From assembly GCA_014905825.1 (NCBI GenBank), contig JACGCN010000031.1, positions 496,001-560,000 of the forward strand: a stretch of DNA of 64,000 bases. Reading direction: 5' to 3'. This document shows, one piece after another, positions 10,108 through 19,069 of the stretch (position 1 is its first letter; every line of letters starts with the position of its first letter). The notes beneath the pieces were generated by a model. That model saw only the letters and a program-made list of their open reading frames with translations, was not told the DNA's origin and ran no database searches. The translations under genes were made by a program, and so were the position numbers. Origin of the DNA: Lyophyllum atratum. Its lineage: Eukaryota > Basidiomycota > Agaricomycetes > Agaricales > Lyophyllaceae.

Positions 10108-10232
10108 GACTGGATGGTGTATTGGCAACACATCTGTACAGAGTGCCCATAGTCCCACACCATGCATCACACAGAAGATGTCCCACACCATGCATCACAC
10201 AGAAGATCCCTGTTCGAATCGGGGTCCAGTCA
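10108..10232 (+). ncRNA. tRNA-like Pol III unit (T5)
   Basis: Acceptor GACTGGA with TCCAGTC pairs fully by Watson-Crick rules. The insert carries an internal duplication of about 28 bp (CACCATGCATCACACAGAAG twice). T-arm CCCTG-TTCGAAT-CGGGG, T5 at 10252-10256. Confidence 0.5.
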
Positions 10233-10446
10233 TGGCAGAATTACAACGTGGTTTTTGCTGCTAAATGACAGCCTGACACACGATAATATGATGCACATCA
10301 AAACTGTTGGAGTCCGTAGTCTGTAGATAATCTGTAGACTAGAAATCAATTCAAGAGAAGTGATGAGCATCGAGGCGTGTGCAGCGGCAAAATCAGAAAT
10401 CCAATCTCGTGGCTGTGCAAAATTTGGCCTCCTTCCCATTCCCATC

Positions 10447-11879
10447 ATGTTCAAATTCGACTTTGCCCTCGACGACGCGGACATCGACCCCGAATTCGCC
10501 ATCGACGCCCATCTCGCGCGCGTACAGATAACCCCAGACAATGTCACCACACCCGCTTTGTCCCCAGGACATGCGTTCACAGAACTCCCGATCGAAGAAC
10601 TCGTGAGGCCTCTTGATAGTGATAGTGATAAGTAGAGACGATCTAACACACGATCGGACTCAGTAGCTCGAGCGTCTCCCCTCCCTCATCTCCTACTCCC
10701 CCCTCGTCATCCCCATCATCCCCGTCCCCATCCCTTCCCCCACCCCCGCTCCCCAATCCTCCCCGGGGCAGGTGACCCTCGTCCGCCGCGATCTCTTCGA
10801 CGCGCGGTACCAGCTCATCGCGCCCTCCAATGACGATGTCCCCACCAAGAAAGGAGAGGGGAAGGAGAGGGAGAGGGAGGATGGGCTGGCGTTCGTAGAG
10901 GCGCCGTCGGACCTGGTGCCGGGCGTGTATGAGGGGGGGCTGAAGACGTGGGAGTGTAGTGTTGATTTGGGGGGGTGGCTTGTTGGGGGGGAGGAGGGGG
11001 ATGTAAGCGGGAAACGCGTGTTGGAGGTACCTCTTTTTTTTTCTTTTTTTTCTTAGTGAAGGAGTGACTGATTGTTGCGGTGTGGTAGATCGGGTGCGGA
11101 ACGGCCGTACCCTCGATGTGCCTCCTCCGCCGGCTGTTCTCCAGTGACCCACTGGACCCAGACGATAAGGAAACAGAGATCCATCTTCAAGACTACAACC
11201 CCTCCGTCCTCGAACTCGTCTCCTTCCCCAACCTCCTCCTCACATGGTGTACGTCCCCCCCTCCCTTTTCCTTCTTAATTTTCGAGTGCAAAGTACTGAT
11301 CTACGCATACAACCCAAAACGAAAATAGACATGTCCCCCGCAGCCGCCCCCGTGCGCGCCTCCACCGCATCGGCCTCCGCGTCCTCAGCGACGACGACGA
11401 CGGCGGAGCCGGCTCCGGACCCGACCACCACGGGTGAGCTTCCGATCACGCCCCTCCTCAAATCGGCGTTCTTGAAGGCGTTGGCGGCGTACCGCGTGCA
11501 GCTCCGGTTCTTCGCGGGGGCGTGGGAGGCGTTTGACGTCGCACAGGCGCTTGGACCCGGGGAAGGGGGAGTGGGAGTGGGAGGAGAAGGAGTAGGGGAA
11601 GGAGAGAGAGGAGAAGGAGGAGAGGAAGGAAGATACGACGTGGTAGTGACCTCAGAAACGATATACAGGACAGAGAGCGTGCCGGCGCTTCTGGGGCTCA
11701 TGCGCAGGGCGGGCGGGGGGGCAGGGACGTGTTTTGTAGCGGCGAAGGTGGTGTATTTTGGGGTGGGAGGGGGGGTGAATGAGTTTGTGGGGGCGGTGCA
11801 GGAGGAGGGGGGACGGGTGGAGGGGTGTTGGGAGGGGGGCGTGGGGGTTGGGAGAAGGGTTCTGCGTGTTCGGTGGTAG
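10447..11879 (+). CDS. HPM1: Protein-histidine N-methyltransferase HPM1 / METTL18
   Basis: Seven-beta-strand SAM methyltransferase that methylates a histidine of ribosomal protein uL3. Exons 10447-10602, 10667-11026, 11089-11248 and 11329-11879 join in frame to 408 aa. Family signatures are SDLVPGVYEGGLKTWECSVDL, the SAM-binding GKRVLEIGCGTAVPSMCLL across the exon 2/3 joint, LQDYNPSVLELV and YDVVVTSETIYRTES. The first exon is short and acidic (FKFDFALDD). An ATG at 10360 is possible but adds no recognised sequence. It converges on HIS5 with only about 80 bp between stops. Gly/Glu-rich low-complexity stretches interrupt the C-terminal half. Confidence 0.88.
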
Positions 11880-11958
11880 GAAAAAGAGGGAAAAAGAGAA
11901 TAGAGAATGTTGTTTGATATTGAATCCGCAATCTAAGTAATAAAGATATCTATCCGGT

Positions 11959-13392
11959 TCAGAGCACCTCGAGCACAGCACGTAGGCGCTCCACCGCTAT
12001 CGTGTTCTCCTCCTCACTCCCCACCGTAATCCTCACACACGCCTCGCACCCCGCCTCCCCCCCACGATACCTCACCACCACCCCCTTCTCCTCCGCCAGC
12101 TTCCTATACACCCTCTTCGCGCGCTCATTGTCCTTTCCCCCTCCTCCTCCCCTCTCAAGCACAGGCACCAGCACGAAGTTCGCGTCCCCTCCTCCAATGG
12201 GCGCGCCGATGTCCGGGATCTGGGATAGGAGAGAGAGGAGCCGCGTGCGCTGCGTGAGGAGGGTGGCGATTTTGGAGCGGGAGAGGGAGAGGGAGGGGGG
12301 CGAGAGGGCGGAGAGGGCGAGGGAGGCGGTGGGGGTGGAGATGTTGTAGGGGGCTTTGGTGTTCGTGAGGACTTGGATTAGGGGGGGTTGGGCGAGGGCG
12401 ATGCCGAGGCTGGTTGGACGGGGACGAGGGGGCGTTAGTATTGTGGTTTGGGTTAGGGAGGGGGACAAGGAGGGACAAACCGGATGGCGGCGAGCCCGAA
12501 GCCTTTGCTGAGAGTCTGCATCACCACTAGGTTCGCGAACTCGGGGATGAGGGACACGGCGCTGGCTTCATCGCTAGTAAAGTCGATGTAGGCCTCGTCG
12601 ACCACGATCACGCCCTTGTATGCTGGGTAGGAGAGTAGCTCGCGGATGGAGGAGAGGGAGAGGAGCGTGCTGGTGGGGTTGCCGGGGGAGCAGAGGAAGA
12701 TGAGCTTGATTGACGGGTCAGCGTCGATCGCTTTCTTGATCTGCGTGGGTGTCCGTCAATTCCGTGTTCGTAGGGCGTAGATGGAAAGGAGGTACCTCGT
12801 CAACGCGGATACTGAACCGCCCCTTCTCCCCGCCCTCCCCGTTCGCGCCGCTGAGCTCGAGCGGCACCTGCACCACCCCCACGTCGTTCACCTGCGCGCA
12901 CACGCTGTACATCCCGTACGTGGGCGGCGTCGTCAGGATCTTCTCCCTCCCCGGCGCCACGCATACCCGCTGCAGAAGATCAATGACCTCGTCCGAGCCC
13001 ACGCCGAGGAACACGTGGTCCGGGCCCGGGAGAGCGCGAAGGGAGGCGAGGCGGGATTTGAGCGGGGTGTGGGAGGGGTCGGGGTAGCGGTGGAGATCGA
13101 GGGCGAGGGTCGCGTCGAGGTCGGATGCGCCGGGGATTTGGGAGGAGGGGGAGGTGGGGGGGGAGGGGAGGATGGAGTGGCCGAGGGCGTTCTCGTTGGC
13201 GTCGAGGAGGATGCCGGATTGGTAGTCGTCGCGTGCGCAGCGGTACGGATGCAATGCGAGGATGTTGGGGCGGATCGCGGCTTCGATCGAAAAGTGGGCC
13301 GGCTTGGTTGGCGTCGAGGACGCGGGGAGGCCGAGGATGGACATAGGGGCGGTGATTTGGAGAGGAGGAGAGGGGAGAGCAGGAGGAGTCAT
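11959..13392 (-). CDS. HIS5: Histidinol-phosphate aminotransferase
   Basis: PLP-dependent class I/II aminotransferase of histidine biosynthesis, converting imidazole acetol phosphate and glutamate to histidinol phosphate. Exons 12796-13392, 12481-12740 and 11959-12409 join in frame to 435 aa. Signatures: RPNILALHPYRCARDDY and LLDANENALG near the N-terminus, HRYPDP, VFLGVGSDEVIDLL, the aspartate of VVDEAYIDF and the PLP lysine in MQTLSKGFGLAAIRLG. The ATG at 13392 begins a short extra leader (TPPALPSPP); MSILGLPAS further in is another possible start. Its 5' end is duplicated at 18178-18420. Confidence 0.92.
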
Positions 13393-13622
13393 TTTTAGAT
13401 TACATTTTTTGGTGAGATTAGATAAGATAAGATGGAATATATCGAATCGACGCATCTATCTCATCATACCAGTCACCATAGCCTTTGACATCTCTCGTAA
13501 GTTTTTGGTTATCAGTTATTGACGCAGTGCAGCCAACAAGTATTCCAATCATCCAAATCCTGCTTTTCAAAATTCCAAGATAATGTGGGATTTGGAGAAC
13601 GTGATACTCGTACAGGTGTTTA
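13393..13622. other. HIS5 upstream region joined to X-family 3' flank
   Basis: The first 50 bases are the HIS5 leader also present at 18385-18420. From about 13480 the sequence matches the 3' flank shared by X-family genes (compare 22570-22745), so a junction between HIS5 and the X-type duplicated region lies here. Confidence 0.6.
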
Positions 13623-13672
13623 GAGCCTGTTCGGCATCAGAATCGGATTTCGATTCTGCGGGCGATTTTGCC
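13623..13672 (+). repeat. Harbinger left TIR
   Basis: About 50 bp starting GAGCCTGTTCGGCATC; near-perfect inverse of 16414-16463. Confidence 0.95.
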
Positions 13673-13764
13673 AAATATAGTAGATATGACAAATCACAAA
13701 ATCGACGTGACAACTGAGTGACTTTGCGAGTCTTGGCTCACCGTCGACGCGCTTCCTCGACGCG

Positions 13765-14936
13765 ATGCCTGCCCTGCGTGGCCAAGAAGCCACAGAAAAT
13801 ATTACTCAAGATATTGCTACACGTGCTCCTGCTCCTGCTACAGCTGAGGCTACCTCAAAGAAGGCAGCATGGACCCATGCCGACACCACACACTTCCTCG
13901 AGTACCTCATTGAGCACAAGTCTGAAGCTGGAGATGGAGGGAACTTCAAGGTTGCTACCTGGAGGGCATGTGCAGCTCATCTCAATGAAACATTGACCAA
14001 GGGAGCACAGAAAACTTATCTTTCCTGCAAGGGAAAGTACAGGACTGTATGTAATTTTTTACTGCCTGCTTCGCACTTCTTTGACCTCTGTTTTCAGCTC
14101 AAATCCACTTATGACATCGTCTGCCTCATTCGGGACAACTCAGGGTGGTCGTGGGATGATGAGGAAGGTGCGAGCATCACGCCGGAGAAGAAGGGGACAT
14201 GGGATGACTTCAAGGCAAAGCACCCTGATGCCGCTCCGTTTCGCAACAAGGGGTGGCCCTATCTCGCTTCCTTTGACAGCCTAATCCCCTCAAAGGCCAA
14301 GGGTAACCACGCTTTTCGTGCCTCGCAGGGTCCTCGCCCCGTTTTGGACCAGCAATCTCAAGATCTCGATGGGGACGACATTGGTGCACCTGACGAGGCA
14401 CGGCAAGCTTTCGAAGTGGAAGAGGATGATGGTGGGGCCCGGGCTGATGACGAGGACGAGGAAGATGTCCCCGAAAGCGCTCCGGAGGTGAGTACCTCGC
14501 TATAATGTGGCTGTCCCTTACTGAATGGTGTACATAGCCCTCTCCCCGCTCTGTCCCAATGACACCTGCTCCATCTTCCTCTCGCAAGCGTGCTGCGGCT
14601 GCCCCTACCTCTGCTAGTGCTGCAAAGACCCCTCGCCTCTCTGCTGGAGCTCAGGGAATCGCCGACATTGGGAGGTCGATGGGCCGCTTCACCGAAGTCC
14701 TCGAAAATGTTTTCGCGCCAACGCAAACGGGATTGGAGGCAACACCGCGACGCAAGCAGCGTGCTATTGGTCAGGCGCAGGAGCTCGAGGATGGGTGGCT
14801 TTCGGAGGACGATCTCATCAAGTTTATTGATGTCCTCGAGAAGGATGTTGCGGCGGTCGATACTTATTTGGTCTTAAAAAAGGAATCTTTGCGTAAGAAG
14901 TGGGTGAGAGGGAAGCTCGATAGCCTTTATTTCTGA
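13765..14936 (+). CDS. Harbinger Myb/SANT-like accessory protein
   Basis: In PIF/Harbinger elements a second protein with a Myb/SANT-like DNA-binding domain brings the transposase into the nucleus and to the element ends. Exons 13765-14046, 14098-14487 and 14538-14936 give 356 aa. Residues about 34-150 have the Myb_DNA-bind_3 pattern: W-x-H-x-D-x-x-x-F-L-x-x-L at the start, FKVATWRACAAHLNE, a CKGKYRT(LK) helix across intron 1, and GWSWDDEEG. An acidic stretch and then a Ser/Pro/Lys region with SSRKRAAAAP follow (possible nuclear signal). The C-terminus EDDLIKFIDVLEKDV...KWVRGKL is helical. It converges with the transposase, 19 bp between stops. Confidence 0.9.
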
Positions 14937-14955
14937 TGTTCTATACATATAACAA

Positions 14956-16305
14956 TCATTCGTCTGTTTCTGAACACTCTCCAAGCTCCCGTAGATATGC
15001 TTGATAACTATCCCACATTGCCTGTGCAATCTCGTCACGCCTCCTCTTTGCACGATCCTTCTCAGCTATTGTGGGTGGTCCGCGTGCCAACTGTCCAAAA
15101 TCACGCTCGCCGTGAGGAATCATGCCAGGTGAAGGATCGAAAATATCAGGGAGGTCCCGAACTTCATCCGAATCATGATCAAGAATGTAATTATGAATTG
15201 CAGCCAGCGCTGGTACGATCATGGCCTGTACATCCATGTCAAATTCGGGTGCCTGGGTCAGGATCGTGAAACGTCTCTTGAAGACACCGAAGATGCGCTC
15301 GATAACATTCCGAGCTGACGCGTGACGGAGATTGTATAATTCCTCTCGATTTTGGGGACTGTACGTAACAAAATTAGACACATATTAGTGGACATGCCTA
15401 TGCTTACCGAACAGCAGCTCTCCCCCACTCAGCTAAATGATATCGCACGCCACGGAATGGAACAAGAAGGGCATCACAGACACCAAACCCAGCATCTGCC
15501 AGATAGTATTTTCCGTTGGGAATGGGTAGATCACTCGTACGGGCTTCGTTATAGAGGGTAGCATCTGCAACTGATCCTTCCCATCCACTTAGGATGTACT
15601 GGAATCGAAAGTCGAAGGAGCAGCAGGCTAGGCAGTTCTGCGAGAGACCCCCTTTCCTATTACGTGCAGCCTGCCTGTCCGCTGCTGACGGGCAAGAATC
15701 GAAGTGGCTACCGTCCATCCCACCTATAGCACCCTCAAAAAAGGGAAACCACTTCGGATTGTTGAGGATTTCAGGGGGAATGGGCTCGTCTTCCGACGGG
15801 AGGCGGACATGGCGGTTGTAAAAGGGTGGGGATGCAAGCACGACAAGAACACGCCTAAAATACCTACAGAGCATGAATCAACACAGTTGAAGACAGTTAA
15901 ACTGAGAAATAGGCACTTCGAAATGGTTTCATTGGATCGCTGAAAGCGCTCCCCAACATGACGGACAGAAAGCCCAGTGACACACATGTACAGGAAGATT
16001 GCTGTTTGCTCCTCAAGAGTGATATTCTTGGAATCCAAGAGGCCACAAAGGCGGAGCTCCGCAACGAGTTTGAGAAATACATGAACCCGCATCCCTAGCT
16101 CATGCTTGATGCGATCCGGGTGTCCGTAGATGAGCTCTTGTACCCAATCTTCGCCTGAGAGAGCTGAGGTATGATAAGGCTGCTTCCAATACCATGGACT
16201 TGCATACAGCATCACAGCAAGACTGACTGCCTGAAACATAGAAATGGCAGCAAGTAGAAGTCCCCACCGCACATTTTCCGGAGGGCCAGCGGTGGCACGA
16301 GGCAT
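14956..16305 (-). CDS. PIF/Harbinger DDE transposase (HARBI1-like)
   Basis: Exons 15917-16305, 15408-15863 and 14956-15358 join in frame to 415 aa with no stop. The N-terminal half has a helix-turn-helix type region (LEEQTAIFLYMCVTGLS, VGERFQRSNETISK). The DDE_Tnp_4 core shows the three acidic positions: Asp in GAIGGMDGSHF, Asp in YYLADAGFG and Glu in SARNVIERIFGVFKRR. The ATG at 16305 (MPRATAGPPENVRWG) is preferred; a longer frame reaches into the TIR and is not expected to be translated. All catalytic residues are present, so the copy could be autonomous. Confidence 0.92.
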
Positions 16306-16413
16306 GTTACGACGAATGGGAGGCAATGCGCGTCGCGCGCGAAGATTTGACGCGGGAGCACGCGCGAGGTCACAGCATGTCACATTTTCTAAATTCTCAC
16401 AATTACTTAATCG

Positions 16414-16463
16414 GGCAGAATCGCCCGCAGAATCGAAATCCGATTCTGATGCCGAACAGGCTC
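16414..16463 (-). repeat. Harbinger right TIR
   Basis: Inverse of the left TIR with one mismatch; followed by TTA. Confidence 0.95.
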
Positions 16464-16554
16464 TTACACAACAAGATAACAAATTTACACGCCGTCAGGC
16501 AAAAGCATCTTCTCGCTATAATTCCTACCGCTCCGCACCCATAACAGCACTCGA

Positions 16555-17708
16555 CTATTCGTCTGCAACCGAGTCGTCCACATCTGAGTCATAGAGAGGG
16601 GGCCAGTTAAACCCGTGTTGGGCATGCCAACTAGCCGAACCATAACTATGGTCTATTGCGTGGTCAACATACGAGACAGATCTCGGTGGGCGCTTAGCGG
16701 GGCCAGGTCTTTCGTTCCCATCGTGCTTGTCCCGATAATTGGCTTCGAGTTTTTTGAGGCTGGGAAATATCTGTTAACGGTACATACATCGAAACTACTG
16801 AGGAAATCACGTACTTCGCTTCGTATAGAGTTTTCCCTTTTTCCAAAACAGCAGCCTCATTCTTGTTGCCGCGAGGAGCACAGGCACCCGGAACACCCTT
16901 GAGAGCGGCATGCTTTCGGTACGCAAGTTTCAAGACATCCTCATAACAGTAGGACTTCCCAGGGCGAGGGCCCTGTGGATTCACGAACTCTTCATGCGCC
17001 AACGTTGCGAGCTCCTCGAGTTTAAAACTGGAAGTACGTCACGGCTGTGAATGGAAAGGTGTATAAGCTGGGCTGCTCAGAGAGCTTGCAAGGAAGACTC
17101 ACCATCGGAACTGTGGATTGTACTGCAATCCTCCGACTGTTCGTAACCTATGTCCTTCTTCCATGCGTTGTCCGCGCACCACTCGTACCAAGCGGTCTTG
17201 TGTTCGGCCGGAGAGGGGGGCTTTACCTTTGGTGTCTTAAATTTCTTCTTGGACGTACCTGCCTTCTTCGGACCCGTAATAATTCTTTTCTGGGTCCGAG
17301 GGAATGACGGCGCACTGGGAAGGTAACCGGCGTCGGCAGGGCCGCCCTTGGCGTCGCTGTCTACGATGATGACGGGATTACGCTTCGTCCGCTTCCTTGG
17401 TGGGGTCGATGGGGTGATGGTAGGCTTCTTTTGTTCTTCGTTTGGATCGAGGCTGGAGGATCGTTTGACCGGAATGGGAGGAGTGCGGCGAGGGGGGAGA
17501 ATGGCTGTTTCGGCGTGGGCTTTCGTTGAGATACGAGTGGACTAGGAAGGTAGGCGGGCTCGACAGGCTCGCTTTTTATGCTGGGATCTGCGATCGGAGC
17601 ATATTTTGTATGCGTTCTGAGTACTGTAAGAGGGAGGCTGGGTTTGGGTTCGTCGTCGCCGTCTGTTCTGCGGAGTCGTTCGATTCCATTAGGTGTGGAT
17701 TTGCTCAT
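16555..17708 (-). pseudogene. Family X copy X', frameshifted
   Basis: The paralogue of the intact X gene at 42125. Start MSKSTPNGIERL and APIADPSIKSEPVEP match X. The frame is lost at about 17480 (KQPFSPLAALLPF instead of the X reading, which resumes one frame over as PIPVKRSSSLDPNEEQ). A second shift lies at about 17030, directly after the intron, where one extra base breaks YFSFKLEELATLAHEEF. The XPA-like region (LKLAYRKHAALKGVPGACAP) and last exon (KKLEANYRDKHDGNERPGP) are still clear. It ends DSDVDDSVADE, without the CCPGC tail of X. The Harbinger element lies 92 bp past its stop. Confidence 0.8.
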
Positions 17709-18177
17709 TTCAGAAATGGGGGTCGGAAGGATAGAGAACGAGAGATGTTCTGCGGCACTTTTATATCGTTTGGTCGTTCCTGAACGAGTCACCGAAACGG
17801 TTTACGACTCGTCGAGACGGATCAGGTCCGACGAGTCCAGACATGTCCCCGATTCAATATTCAGGTCTAAGTTGAGACATCTCACTCGGGAGGTAGGCCC
17901 CCCGACCCTCCCATATACGCTCGGCAAAACTTTTGCGTATTGAGGCAGAAACATTCTCCGATGTCGATTGCCTGGCAGTATACACTATATAATATAGCGG
18001 ATTCGAGGGAAATCTGTGGGAACCTTCGGTGCTGATCCTGGGGATTCCACGTCGCGGAGGCATGCCGTTCGACTGTGATATCTGATAATTCGAACGTCTG
18101 CTATGTGTGTTAGGTGGGGCAGGTGTCGCGAAACAAAGTGCAGTCAGTGTATCATCGTCTTACTGCTTGTGGATGTC
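17709..18177. other. 5' flank of X', no gene seen
   Basis: Resembles the 5' flank of the other X-family copies (GGTCGTTCCTGAACGAGT-type segments near 17768; compare 23410-23520 and 45240-45350 on the other copies). No coding frame supported. Confidence 0.5.
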
Positions 18178-18420
18178 AGATGCTGGACTGGTAATCGTCG
18201 CGCGCGGAGCGGTATGGGTGCAGGGCGAGGACGTTGGGGCGGATCGCGGCTTCGAGCGAGAAGTGGGAGGGCCTGGTTGGGGTGGAGGACGACGCGGGGA
18301 GGCCGAGGATTGGCATGGGGGCGGTAAATTTGGGAGGAGGAGAGGGGAGGGCAGGGGAGGGCTTGTGTGAGCAGGAGTCATTTTTAGATCACAGTTGTTG
18401 GTGAGATTAGATAAGATGCG
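18178..18420 (-). pseudogene. Truncated duplicate of HIS5 5' end
   Basis: About 240 bp match 13208-13440, covering the start of HIS5 exon 1 (residues about 1-60) and about 30-40 bp of its leader, in the same orientation. The rest of the gene is absent. The two HIS5 5' ends bracket the X' and Harbinger block as direct repeats. Confidence 0.88.
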
Positions 18421-18686
18421 ATGATCGCTTAAATCACAATTGTCCCTTGATCGTCCCTCTGTTCATCCTCCATATCAATCCTGGCACTGGCCGTGGCGCA
18501 GTCACCTTCAACATGGCATAAGCACACAAGCTTCCTGAAATCTTTAAAGTTGTATCACCGCCCAGGCGCCCTCTAGTTGCATGTCTTGCGAAACTCCTCT
18601 TCTACGGCCATGCTTCGATATACTAGAATTCGAAGCGAAGAAATACTTGGCTATGACATGACTGGATCTAAGGCTCACCCCAATAT

Positions 18687-18790
18687 GACCGGATGATGCA
18701 TTGGCAACACATCTCTGCGATAGGGAGAGAGACTAAGCAGTTATGCGCTGGTAGTACGCCGAAGAGGCTGGTTCAAATCAGGGTCCGGTA
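18687..18790 (+). ncRNA. tRNA-like relic (T8)
   Basis: ACCGGA (18688-18693) pairs with TCCGGT (18784-18789); ATTGGCAACAC is the D-arm core of the family; a TTCAAAT loop and T4 at 18822-18825 are present. The T-stem is degraded. Confidence 0.4.
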
Positions 18791-18929
18791 CATAGATTCG
18801 GATTGTGTTGCTTTTAGCCCCTCCTCTGAATTGCCTTGAAGAGGCGTCAAAAGGTCAAGTTTAAATCCAAAGATGGGCTGATAAAAGACTTTATTGCAGA
18901 TGTAGTCACCGTGATATAAATAAGAATAA

Positions 18930-18996
18930 TATAGAAGGAGAGAGAGACACGAGAGATAGAGAGAGAGAAAAAGAGAGAGATAGAGATAGAGAAATT
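18930..18996. repeat. GA microsatellite after Y copy 2
   Basis: GAGAGAGA/GATAGAGA units about 75 bp beyond the stop of Y copy 2. Confidence 0.9.
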
Positions 18997-19069
18997 GTAG
19001 AAAATATCATATCGATCGCGAACCTAACACCCCCCACCGAGGAAACAGAAACCACATTCCTACCACTCG

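Larger units (their letters stand above)
8971..10290 (+). repeat. Two tandem 660-bp units with tRNA-like cores
   Basis: Unit 1 (8971-9630) and unit 2 (9631-10290) each contain, in the same order, a T1-type core and a GACTGGA-type core with the same spacers (for instance CCTGGCGGTTTTTCC and GCTGCTAAATGACAGCCTGAC). The T1-type half is also found alone at 3808. No conserved protein frame. Confidence 0.85.
13623..16463. mobile_element. Complete PIF/Harbinger DNA transposon, 2.84 kb
   Basis: Inverted repeats of about 50 bp (13623-13672 and 16414-16463) differ at one position and start GAGCCTGTTCGGCATC. A TTA target duplication flanks it (13620-13622, 16464-16466), as known for this superfamily. 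It carries both expected genes, a Myb/SANT-like protein and a DDE transposase, each readable end to end after splicing. Homologous empty sites occur at about 22746, 43470 and 46050 in the 3' flanks of X-family relatives. Confidence 0.95.

Noticed and set aside
12781..13398. Gly/Arg-rich plus-strand frame opposite HIS5
   Set aside because: Antisense of a clear aminotransferase exon; no independent motif.
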